Positions 54,074-64,000 of a DNA stretch of 64,000 nucleotides are shown here, piece by piece. The stretch's first letter is position 1; each line of letters starts with the position of its first letter. Source of the DNA: Miscanthus floridulus (lineage: Eukaryota; Streptophyta; Magnoliopsida; Poales; Poaceae); the NCBI RefSeq assembly GCF_019320115.1, contig NC_089597.1, positions 122,413,485-122,477,484 on the forward strand. The letters run 5' to 3'. A program made the translations under genes and the position numbers. The notes beneath the pieces are model-generated. The model ran no database searches, had not been told where the DNA came from, and saw only the letters and a program-made list of their open reading frames with translations.

Positions 54074-57000
54074 ATGGCTGCTCCGGATGATAACTTGAAT
54101 GATGACATAATGGCGGATATTATCAACGCCGGCACCAATACGGATGTAGATGACACGAGTCAGTACTTTGCTGATTATGAGGATATCCTAAATATTCCGG
54201 TGGTTGAAGATCAACAAATTGTCGCGCAAGCAAATACTGGCGAGGTATATTTGATTATCTATCATCTCTTATAGATGCATGCGTACGTATATTTGTTGTT
54301 AATCGTTGTGTTTCTACTCATGTAGCCGGTCTCTGGATCTACATCAACCACCGACAAGAGTAGGAAAGTCCGAGGACCAAAAAAGCCATTAGAGGGCTGT
54401 TTCATAATATCAGAATTCGACACCAATACCGGCAAACCATTGGGACCACATGCTCTGACATATGTCAATCAATGTGGGTTCATTGTAAGGGATAGGATCC
54501 CAGTTAGTGCTCGTGAATGGAAGCAGAAGATATCCGCTCCTAATGTTAGTTTTGTATCTGATCGTGACAAGAACCTAGCTTGGAGAGATATCACTTAGCA
54601 TTTCACATTACAAGCAGATGATGCTTTGAAGGAGCTAGTGAGGGATTGGACAATGAAGAAGATGGCAACATTGTTCCAGAGTTGGAAGAAGATATTGTAT
54701 AAAAAGTTTATCTTGAAGAATGAAACGCCAAATTTCAATGCTAAGGCGTTTGTCAAGTTGGAGTCCCATTGGAATGACTTCGTACAATACAAGACATCTC
54801 AAGAGAGTGAGGAACGTGTGATGAGGAATCAGCAGAATGCCCGACAGAAGCAATACCATCATCGCATGGGATCAGGTGGTTATAGGAGTGCTATTCCCAA
54901 GTGGCAGAACCTAGAAGCAGAGATTACTGCTAAGGGAATCATACCTGAAACAATAGAGAAGAACTGGCCTCAACTCGCGAAGAATTGGTTCTACGCTCAT
55001 GGGGGAAGCCTAGACCCAGACACTAGCAAGCTAATTTTTGGCCAAAAAATTAAGAGAGCAACACAGAGACTAGCTCGTGCTAGGGAAGAAGCTGATAGTG
55101 GTGTTTTCAAGCCCAACAGAGAGAAGGATGAATTGACATATGCCCTAGAGAATCCCGAACACGGTGGTCGAACAAGAGGCTATAGGGCGGTTCCGTGGCT
55201 ACAAGCATTCCTAGCAGACAAGGATACCTACAAAAGCCGCCAGAGAAAGAAGGATGAGAAGGCAGATCGAATCCGTGTATTGGAGCAATTTGTTAATGAG
55301 TCACGACAAGCATTGCTTGAATCATGTGAACGAGAAAAATCTCTTGAGGCAAGAATGTAGGAGGAGATCAAGAGGCAAGTGCAGCTAGCAATGAGTCAAA
55401 TGCAATCGCAATCAACGCCGGCAATCACCATTAGCCCCGTTGGTCAGATGAAAAGCAGTTGTGCTTCCACAGAGCTGCTAGTTATTCAAGATGACACTGG
55501 GTTGCGCTTCCCTATTGATGATATTACCGAGCCTCTAACAACATGTGAGCTGCACATTCCACATGGTAATAATGCATCAATCATGGTGGTTGTCGGGGTT
55601 GTATCTCCAATAGACCGAACGAAGACACCAAGAATCCATGGGTTAGTTATTCAACCTGGATATGCTAGCGTCTCGGTCGATAGAGTGCTCAAAGGTTACA
55701 GCAATGTTCCTCTTGACATTGAAGGCGGTGATGGGAAGAAGACACTAGGAGAAGCAGATAAGACATTTATTCAATGGCGCAAACGCTTCATCATCATTCC
55801 TGGGGCGCCACCGCTTCCCCTACCTCACCCTAGGTACGAATGAAAGTGAACGAAATATTATTTTCCATTAATTTTATATTGGCTTCAAAAATAATTGACC
55901 CACAACTTGTTTTTGTAGCAGGGTCTCCCCCCAGCCTAGCCCAATCATTCATTCCCCATCTCATCACAGCGTCGCGGGGGGCGAGACGACTTCATCCCCA
56001 TGGCGATCTCCAACTCCTACACCAGCCCCATCGCCTCCACAACGATCTCCAAATCCTACACCGGCCCCACCGCCTCCACAACTATCTCCAACGCCTCCAC
56101 GCCGGACTCCAACACCGGCCTCATCGCCTCCACGCCGGTCTCCAACACCGCCCCCACCCCCTCCACAGCGACGCACTACAGAGACGTCTAAGGTCCCGGC
56201 GGCAAAGAAGACCCCGAAAAAAGAGTTATTTCTCAAGAAATACTTCTTGAAAAGACTGATGAGCAAATAGCAGCTGAAGAAGACAAAAAAGTGAAAGATT
56301 TTTTTATAGATATCCAAAAGCAGAGACAAGCGAAGCTTAAGGAGAAGCCGTACTTTTACATACCACGAGATCTGCTGAGGCAGAAGGTCGAAGCTCACAA
56401 GAAAAAGATGCATGAAGTTCGTAAGCCTCCGCCACTATCAGACTATGACCGCTCCCTCGTGAAGTCACATGATGCACATAAGAAAAGAAAAAGAGCATCA
56501 GGGAAGGATGTCCCAGATGTCCCATAGCTCGGACAACAGAAGCAACCAATGCAAAATCTTGTTGTTGCTAATGAATATGGTTCCAACATAGAAGTCTATC
56601 GACCAGACAACTCTGGAGAAGTGTCGGTTCAAGACCTTAATGCTTTTTTGAACTAACTGGTTTAACCTTGGATCAATTGACGGGCAAAGCTCCAATCCAG
56701 AACTTGGAAGTTGAGACTTATAAATTTGGCAAAAGTCTGTACAACCTTGCGGCTCTGAATGAATTGGGTACGCAAATGTACTTGCTCAACAAGTGATACA
56801 TGCAGGCGTGTGGCAGGGGTGAGGAGTGGATCTTTGTCAGATTTATAGACCATCATTACTTCCGTGGCGATGACATCTTACATATTAGTTTCGAAGAATT
56901 GCATCAACTATACCACTTGGACGCTCTGGACAAATCAATCATTAGCTCCTTTTGTTTGTAAGTGATTTACTTTTATTTAATAAACTCACTTCCATGCGTA

Positions 57001-57966
57001 CGTGTATATAATTATCCTCACATGTAACTTATATTTATATACAGATTCCAGATGTCAGAGCTCCAAAGAATACAAGACACCAGTGTTGGCTTCATTGATC
57101 CTTATATTGTATTCAAAACCGATATTATTGTGAATATCATGAGGTTCTTCGTGAAGCAGCACAACAAGACAACAATACTTTTCCCGTACAACTTTGAGTA
57201 AGTGTTAATAATAATGTAGTCTACATATTTTATGTAATATCAATACAACTTATATGCATGTACGTGTGTGTATAAACCAATGCAGGTTTCACTGGATACT
57301 CATTGTCATTGAGTTAAACTCAAGTCGGTTAGTAATCTTGGACTCATTGAGAAAAGAGCGGGCACTATACCAAGATATGATAGACATTATCCAGGGATAA
57401 TTTCGATCTCTCGCGCACAACTATTATTGAATAGACTTTGCCATAATTTATTAACGATCGTACATTATTGGTCGCACAGGGTTTGGAAAGAGTTTATTCG
57501 GCAACACCGCAAGGATTGCAAGGCACCACTTAATGTAGTTGAAATATCAGTAAATTGTACTATATATACTTCCCCACGTGTTTAATTACTATATCATACT
57601 TCAATTTACGTGTGAGATGATGAGAATAATCTTCTTCTCGTACAGTGGTGTTTGCGGCAGCAACCAGGTAATAACTTGTGTGGATACTACGTTTGTGAAT
57701 TTATCACTGCACACATAAGAAGAACTCCTGAAGATGTCCTCAGAGTACGTATATATCAATTTTTTATTTATTTTTAAATGAATATATATATATATATATA
57801 TATGTATTAATACTTTTCCTTTTATTTCAAATGCAAGACTGAATGGTTGAAACAAAGGGTCATGCAAAAAGACCATCTGAAAGCAGTTCAAGAGTCAATA
57901 GCAGGATTTCTTCTAGAAAAAGTGCTAAATCCCAACGGCGAGTTCTACTTTGATCCTAAGGAATAA
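54074..57966 (+). pseudogene. Second CACTA gene of element 2: transposase-like region plus Ulp1-like protease
   Basis: Exon 1 54074-54244 (MAAPDDNLNDDIMADIINAG...NTGE), exon 2 from 54326 (RGPKKPLEG, FIVRDRIPVSAREWKQK). Exon 2 meets TAG at 54596, resumes through a basic helical region (VRDWTMKKMATLFQSWKKIL, PKWQNLEAEITAKGIIPETI; resembles plant Transposase_24) to a second TAG at 55358, and runs on to 55843. A Pro-rich linker (55930-56190) and further broken exons follow. The last exons form a C48/Ulp1-like cysteine protease: FHWILIVIEL with His (57286 onward), VILDSLRKE with Asp, QQPGNNLCGYYVCEF with Gln and Cys (57646-57744), and a terminal exon to TAA 57964. Several exons contain stops (for example near 57397). 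In CACTA elements such a gene lies downstream of TNP2; its exact role is not established. Confidence 0.8.
57286..57744 (+). other. Ulp1-like catalytic exons within the second CACTA gene
   Basis: Landmarks of the C48 peptidase triad: His-Trp at the start of the exon after TGCAG (57286), Asp in LDSL, then, after VWKEFIRQHRKDCKAPLNVV (57481-57540), the Gln and Cys exon 57646-57744 bounded by TACAG and GTACGT. C48 enzymes cleave SUMO-type conjugates; plant transposons often carry relatives. The exon before the Cys exon has an in-frame TAA, so no active product is expected. Confidence 0.75.
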
Positions 57967-58194
57967 ATGATGTAAATTAAATGTTTATTGATATCGTTAT
58001 TTTTGAGAACAAGATTACGAAAGTGTTGTATATATACATATATATCTATAATATATATAGTTTCATACTTTATTCGAATATAATAATGCTCGAGATGATA
58101 ATTAGATGTAATTAAAACATATTATATATTAAACAAATATGTGTAACTGAACTGAAAACAAATTAAACAAAAAAAAAGAAAAAGAAAAGAAACC

Positions 58195-58415
58195 TTTAGT
58201 CCCAGTTAGGGTTACCAACCGGGACTAAAGGGTGCGGCCACGTTTGCACGGCTGGAGGGCCTTTAGTCCCGGTTGGTAACAGGTCCCTCTTTAGTCCCGG
58301 CTCGATGACCCGGGACTGAAGGTTCCACCTATAGTCCTGGGATCGTTGTCCCGGCGCGGTAACCGGGACTAAAGGCCGTTACCGCTCGGGACAACAAGTC
58401 CATCCTGTAGTAATG
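58195..58415. repeat. 3' subterminal repeats and right end of element 2
   Basis: CTTTAGTCCCAGTTAGGGTT, CCAACCGGGACTAAAGG, CTTTAGTCCCGGTTGGTAAC and so on up to CTGTAGTAATG at 58415. Confidence 0.85.
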
Positions 58416-59439
58416 TGCTCATACTCAGGCTACATGCGGACCGGTATTTGGGCTTAAATGTTGGCCGGGCCCTTAACATTTAGCAGTTTACCCAGTCTAT
58501 GCCCATCTGCTCTAATGTCTTTTGGTCTGCCTAGGAGCAAGACGCTGCCTGCCCCTGACCTAGCTATTGCGAGACACGAACCGACGTGACGCCGGCGCGC
58601 AGCGATGCGGCCTGCGATGCGACGTGACCAGCCGTCTTGGTACTCTTGGACGCGCCGCGGCGCGCAGCCCTGGTGATCCGTGAAACAGTGAGACGGTGGC
58701 AGGACTTGCAGGGCATACACTACACACAGCATACAGCATGTTCCAAGACTCGGTCGCCGAGTAGCCGAGTAGTGAGCACGATCAGGTAAGACGATTAATA
58801 ATTTTTTGTAAGTTCATTTGTTCAATATTTTTTATTGTTTATGTTTCATTTGTTCAATAATTTTCTGTAAGTTAATATGTTCAATAATTAGGTACCACCG
58901 TAAGAGTAAATATGGATAGGAAACAAATGAGAAATCATTGGCAAAGTGAGAGGTATAATATTACAATTTGCATTTTTTTACGTGGTATAAGTCTGGCACG
59001 GATTATTTCTTATTTGTGTTCTTATTCGCTTTGATTTGATGAATGGTAAATTCAGGATTTTGATATGTAGATTGAGGCGCTTTATCTACGGTACTGAGTT
59101 GGTCATACCAATTTTTTAGGTCCTTCGCCACTTCTACCTTGTCATATTGCCCGGTGTTTCCCCTGTTTTAAGCTTGCGCTACGATTGCCGCAAGTGCAAA
59201 TACTCCCTATCATCCTACGAAGAATGTTACCTTACTAGTACAGAACAGGCAATCACTGAATAACTAATATATGACAAATTTAAAGATTGATTGAAGATGC
59301 TACATCTCGATCAATATAAGATAGTAGTACATTAATTCAACAAAGACCAACTGAACAAAAATAGATGTCCAAATTAAAGACCATTCTCCACCCCCAAACG
59401 CTCCCCCTTCACCGAGTTGTTGACACGAGTAGGCATGCA
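58416..59439. other. Unassigned sequence
   Basis: No gene or element recognised. 58800-58900 repeats ATTTGTTCAATA-type words. Confidence 0.4.
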
Positions 59440-59690
59440 GTGCAGAGACGATTGAATGTTCATTTCCACGAAATGGAAATGTGGCTATTACTAACACAGA
59501 TCGACGTTTGCTTGCTCGAGAGACTCTAGGTCTAGGAAGACGCGTGAAAGCAGCTAATTGCACTACTTGAAGCACCGTTCTGTTTAGGATCATTCAGTTT
59601 AAGCCTTGCAGGGTTCCGTCAGCAATTATCTCAGAAAGATGAGAAGAACAACTCACTGGCAGTGGCAGGCAGCCCAGGTGTGCTCTACGA
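59440..59690. repeat. NLR-locus flank, paralogous block A''
   Basis: 59451-59490 (GAGACGATTG...GGAAATGTGGC) matches 29722-29775. 59510-59645 (TTGCTCGAGAGA, GATCATTCAGT, GCAGGGTTCCGTCA, ATCTCAGAA) matches 8705-8815. It joins in one place pieces found separately in blocks A and A'. Confidence 0.65.
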
Positions 59691-61190
59691 CAGAACGTGT
59701 GGTGTGGCAGGCTGGCAGCACCACGCTAGTTGAAGGGGTATTAGTTCTGTCTTCTGTGTGCTCAAGGTCAAGGGTGACCCAGCCAGGTTGCATTGCATCC
59801 AGGTATCATCCTCGCCATGTCTGCTGTGCGTCGCTACTTGTCCAATTCCTGTGGCTTGTAGCAGACTCAACTGCGCTGCCATTTGTTTTTCTACTCCGTA
59901 TTAAACAAGGCTTGAAAATAAAATCCGACGACCGAAATGTTCACTGAAAAAAACAAAGGGTCTGGTTTGAAGCCCAACCAAAACAGACCGAGCAGAACTA
60001 CAATCACACCACGAACGCTCCAACCGCGGAGGTGGAGGAGAGCAGGCGAAACATTTGACCAATTATCTCGCACGACGTCGTCACAGCGAGCGCGTTGGTG
60101 TCGTTGGTCAGACATGGAAACCGCGTCGGTTAGGCGGAGGTGTTGAAGCCGCGCGCAGCGTGCAGTGCTGCGGGAAGAGCCAGCACACGTCGTGGATGGA
60201 TACCGACGCCGGCGGCGGCAAGCGCTAGCCTCGCCGGTGCGTCCCTCCTGCTGCGCGACGGCACACCGCACGCTCTGGGCTCCACCTCCACAAGGGACAT
60301 GCGTGGCATACTGGCATGGTACGTCGAATACTCGATTCTATCTAGTGCATATGATCACTGATCAGCACACTAAACTGGGGAGACACATGATCGATGAATT
60401 AATGTTCATCAACTTCGATGATTCGATTGTCAACTTATTACGCTACTAGTACTAGTTCGTTGACTTTAGTTTGTTACTATTGTACGTATTGCTTTGTATC
60501 AGGATGGATCTATATATGCTTGCCATCCTCGGTGTTGATGGATTTTTACACCAAACTAATGCTATCCTTTCCTCCATGTTCCAAGGGTGTCACATGCTGC
60601 TCTCAGCTTTTAATACTACAGTACTCCGTATTTCAAGGGCCGATAGCTAAGGTTCCTCTCACTGTGGTCTTGACAAATACGCATGTATGCTCACCTCGAT
60701 CCAGTTAGGCAAACCAGCTTATCCTAATACATCAGCAAGGGTGAGCACCATCCACTGCTGAAATCTGAAGGGTTGTCAAGGTATTGTCCCTGCTCACCAA
60801 TCAAAATCTCATTTCATCTGCAGCCGATGCGTTGTTTCTTGGCGATTAATCGGCCATGCTCTACATTTTCTATCTATCTATGAAGCAGGACTAGGACTCT
60901 TGCACCTCTAAGATCGAGGAATATTTCTTTGGCGCGGCTCTCGTTCTTCAAGTTCAGGCTCAAGCCAGATCCATGGTACACGCACTTCCCATCGCCTTAA
61001 CCCTGGATCAATGTTACCTACTTACTAGCAGTCCATTCATTCTCATCTACCTTCTGCAATTAATAGCGGTGGACATGCATATAGCTAGGGTTCATCCTAC
61101 CATTTGAGATATAAATACCAGAGGGTCCGGTGTAGGACCGAAAAACGTAAAAATCGATGAAATCTGGGTTGAAATTTTCAAAACTTTATG
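59691..61190. other. Unassigned low-copy sequence
   Basis: Several short frames without domains; no element ends recognised. It may be the right flank of the NLR locus. Confidence 0.4.
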
Positions 61191-61192
61191 AA

Positions 61193-64000
61193 TTTTTTTC
61201 TCGAATACGCAAGAGCATTGCGTATCATTGTATTAAAAAGGTAGAAGTTTAAAATACAATAGAGGTCGTCCCTAGCCCGACGGTTACCTCAAAGGAACTA
61301 CATTTTGACTATGACAATCTTGGGATCTATTGAGATCAACCTAGACTACGATCTAGCTAAAGTACCAGACCGCGCTGCTCCACCCGCCATCGCCCTGGAT
61401 GCTGGAACAGCGCATCAAGCGCCTCGACGTTTGCTTCCGATATGGTGCCCTGGAAGTACGAATCGTACGAACGCTTGGCTGTAGAGGAAATCGGTGCTGA
61501 AGGTGCCAGGATCCCCATCTTCTTCATGAGCAGCACTTCGCCACGTTTGGACGCGGGGATGTGGTCCATCTGCTGAGCAGCAATCCGTCTGCTCCTAATG
61601 GGCAGAGTAGTCCGCTTTGGTGCTGGCTTCTGCTTCGGCGGGGAGCTGATGAGAGGTGGCTGTCTCATTACCTGGACCTCAATGAACCTGGACAGTCGCT
61701 TGGCGGCCTCCCTCGGTGTGGGCATGCCCTCGGCGGTCAGCTCGTCGGTTGCCTGAACGACGCCCGTTGCCATGCCATCGGCCGCCTCAGCTTGCGGTCC
61801 GGCATCCATGCACTGGGCCGAAAGCACAGCCGTGGTGTGTGCCTTCGATGGTGAGGACGGTGGGACCTCCGACCCCTCCTGGTCTCCAGATGCATCGGCG
61901 TGATCAGCCTGTCCCGCCGTGGTTAGCACTGTCTGCACGTCGCACGTAGCATCCAATACTTCCCCCGTGGTAGTGACATGCGCGGTTGCCGCGGCAGCTT
62001 CTAGTACCAAGGCCGGCGCCGTAACTGCTTGTTCGACCCTTCCCTTGGTCGCGACTGCTTCTGGCTCCGTGGCATCGTCCGCAGCGGCATGTTCCGCCGG
62101 TCCCAGGGTCACGTTCGCGGGCACGGAGTTGGCGGCACCCGCATCACTCAGGACCATCTCTTCATGGGTGTCTGGCCCCGTTTGGTCCTCCTTGCTGCAG
62201 GGTTCATGGCAGCTGTCTGGCCTGCTTTGAGAAGCTGTCCCGCTGAGGAGCCCTGCCTCAAGGACCATGGGATCCGAGGCCGGCTGTCCTCCGGCGCTTC
62301 CGTTGTAGTCTTGTGGCCGGATGAATTTGAACTGGCACTCGGCGCTGTCTTGCTCCCTGCTTTTTGGCCCGCCCTCGCTTGTCTCATCTGCAGCCGCACA
62401 GGGGTTGCACAGCGAAACCGGATCAGGGCGGCCTGGCTGGGTATCTTGCTTTACAGTTGTACCATGCTGGAAGGATGGGTGAGGCCCGCTGATGTTGAAC
62501 GTAGGACCGATGAACGCACCTCTTCCGTTGTTGACGGCCGGCTGCTCCCCGTCGACGGTTCCCCGGTGGCACCGGAATCCCTGAATGCGCGTTGCTGTTC
62601 CCCTGGAGAAGTGATGGCGGTCAGGGTTCCCGTCGTGGCCGCTGTCGCCGTCATCCGACTTCGGCGGCGATGGTGACAGGGAAGGGTTGTCCGGGTCGAA
62701 GTCCGTGACATGGCGTAAGTGCACGAGCACCTAGTAGCTGAGGACGTCCTTCTTCCTTAGGTACGGCGGCAGGTTGCTGAAGGTGGGGTTGGCCACGGCG
62801 CCGACATGGATGATCTCGTTCTCGGCGATGTAGAGCCAGATCACCTTGGGGATGGCCCTGGGGTCTCGTGTCCAGGCCGATAACTTGAACGCCGAAAGAT
62901 CCGCCTTGGACAGCGATTGCTCGTCGACGGTGTGGATCCAGCAGCTCGGCACAAGAATCTTCGCCGCCGTGTCCTGAGCCCAAGCATGGGGTGGAATACC
63001 TTCGATCTCGATTGCCACCTTGAATTTCATTGTCCCAGTCACGCCGTGGGAGAGCCGCGTCCATGGGCGAAGCACGAGCCATGTGCCGGGGACGGGCACA
63101 GGGGATGCCCCCAGGATTCGGTCCCGGGCTGCTTGCGATCTGCACTAAACGAGGAAGTGCTCGGGGTAGAACGGCGTGACGGAGAAGGAGGAGCCCTCTT
63201 CAACGCCCCGGATGGTGCGCAGTGCACGGGTGGCGTTGGTGGTGGAGACATCGTAGGTCGCATCTGCGGCCATGGCGGTGATGGCGAAACGCAACCCTGC
63301 CTCGGCCTCGTTGATGGCTGCGCTACGCTGAATGATGCACGCGCTTTCCCACTGCCACTCCTTGGGTTGGCCGGGTGACAGCGGGTCCCGATCCATGGGC
63401 ATGGGACTGCTAGCGGATGCCTGCGGCGTGCTGTTGGGCGGTGTCGTGCCGGTGGCCTAGGAACTCGCCGGGTTATCGTCGGCCGTTAGGTTGTCTGGCG
63501 TCGCTGCGCCACCCGCCTGGGAGCCCTCAGGTGTGTGGGCGCTGTTTGGACCCCGCCGCGCCCTGACGAAGCGGTCCGGTGCCGCGTTGCATCTTCCGCC
63601 CTTGGCCGGATACCTTGGCCTCTTGCAGTCTCTGGCGAAGTGACGGTATCTGTGGCAGCGGAGGCATCGTAGCGGGCGGCGGCAGCTGGCGATCCGATGG
63701 TTGGGGGAGAGGCAGTTCAGGCACTTGTCCCGCATCTCGTCGGGGATCTTCCGCCGGCGATGCTGAGGACGGGGAGGAGGTGCGTTCGTCGCGGTCGACG
63801 CAGTGCCGTCATTGTCGTTTGTGGCTCGAGGGAGCACCTCCCTCCAACCGTCTGCGTCCGGCGGCGAGATCTGATGGCGACCCCGTGGCCGGGCACGAGG
63901 GCCAAGGCGGCTGTGCACCGGTGCCCGGCCGTTGTGGATGCGTCGTCCCAGCCGCTGGGTAGCAGGCCCCCGGCCGATGTCGCGACCGAGGTTGTAGACG
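61193..64000 (-). mobile_element. LINE (L1-type) with ORF1, 3' end at left, 5' end beyond the window
   Basis: On the minus strand the 3' end reads CAATGATACGCAATGCTCTT, GCGTATTCGAG and a short A run (61193-61199), a 3' terminus I recognise from grass LINEs. The ORF1 stop at 61357 lies only about 160 bases from this end, so no ORF2 reverse transcriptase or endonuclease follows: an internally deleted or ORF1-only element. The target duplication cannot be checked because the other end lies outside. Confidence 0.75.
61357..64000 (-). pseudogene. LINE ORF1 (nucleic-acid-binding protein), three in-frame stops
   Basis: A single minus-strand register is open from the window edge to 61357 except for TAGs at 63457-63459, 63145-63147 and 62731-62733. 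Two CX2CX4HX4C knuckles lie near 63810-63740 (CLNCLSPNHRIASC and CLRCHRYRHFARDC). A DUF4283-like domain follows at 63370-62740 (GVEEGSSFSVTPFYPEHFLV, VPGTWLVLRPWTRL, MKFKVAIEIEGIPPHAW, LPPYLRKKDVLSY), then a long low-complexity Ala/Pro/Ser-rich segment. The conserved C-terminus is at 61600-61360 (RSRRIAAQQMDHIPASKRGE, LMKKMGIL, ANVEALDALF). ORF1 proteins coat LINE RNA. The knuckle-then-DUF4283 order is unlike the usual DUF4283-then-knuckle order and deserves checking. Confidence 0.75.

Larger units (their letters stand above)
49160..58415 (+). mobile_element. CACTA (En/Spm-type) element 2, 9.3 kb
   Basis: The left end CACTATTAGAGAACAGAC and the right end CTGTAGTAATG (reverse CATTACTACAG) match imperfectly. 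Both are flanked inside by the same CTTTAGTCCCGG motifs as element 1. Gene order parallels element 1, but the TNP2 region is deleted, while the second gene extends to a Ulp1-like protease. Flanking triplets GCT and TGC are not an exact target duplication. It also contains two tandemly duplicated blocks (49850-50630 and 51340-52440). Confidence 0.85.

Overview
The window is nuclear DNA from a grass (Poaceae). I would guess a large-genome panicoid such as the Saccharum/Miscanthus/Sorghum group, but only from the style of the repeats. Evidence: Ty1-copia and Ty3-gypsy LTR retrotransposons with plant-type gag-pol, CACTA transposons with grass-type subterminal repeats (CTTTAGTCCCGG and TTTGCCGAGTGC motifs), LINE ORF1 and RNase H remnants, and one coiled-coil NB-ARC LRR (NLR) resistance-gene relic. 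I saw no rRNA, tRNA, CRISPR array or bacterial-type gene.

Layout. 1-8257: two Ty1-copia copies in tandem sharing one LTR. 8258-9080 and 24067-30000: low-copy sequence of an NLR locus, with a broken NLR pseudogene at 25451-28063 and duplicated flanking blocks. This locus is split by a Mutator-like element (9090-24057, 9-bp target duplication), which is itself split by a 13.7-kb Ty3-gypsy element of Tat type (9876-23564, 5-bp target duplication). 28676-29463: a small poly(A)-tailed retroposed insert with 14-bp target duplications. 30560-31990: a LINE RNase H remnant split by a hAT-like element (30829-31700, 8-bp target duplication). 32233 to about 40590: CACTA element 1, holding a TNP2-type transposase pseudogene and a smaller nested CACTA (39917-40512). 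41314-45464: a non-autonomous CACTA of a second family with a roughly 1-kb internal palindrome. 46083-46577: a third, small CACTA-type element. 49160-58415: CACTA element 2, a relative of element 1. 58416-61190: mostly unassigned DNA with one more fragment of the NLR-flank duplication. 61193-64000: a minus-strand LINE ORF1 that runs off the window.

How it fits together. Essentially all coding capacity belongs to transposable elements, and every long reading frame is broken by stops or frameshifts. Three levels of nesting can be read directly from target-site duplications. The most informative comparison is between CACTA elements 1 and 2. They share a gene order (a GRF zinc-finger/membrane gene, then TNP2 transposase, then a second gene ending in a Ulp1-like protease), but they have lost opposite halves: element 1 keeps TNP2 and has a truncated second gene, while element 2 has lost TNP2 and keeps the second gene. 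Together they reconstruct the family's organisation. All identities and mismatch counts were read by eye; family names rest on motif recognition and were not database-searched.
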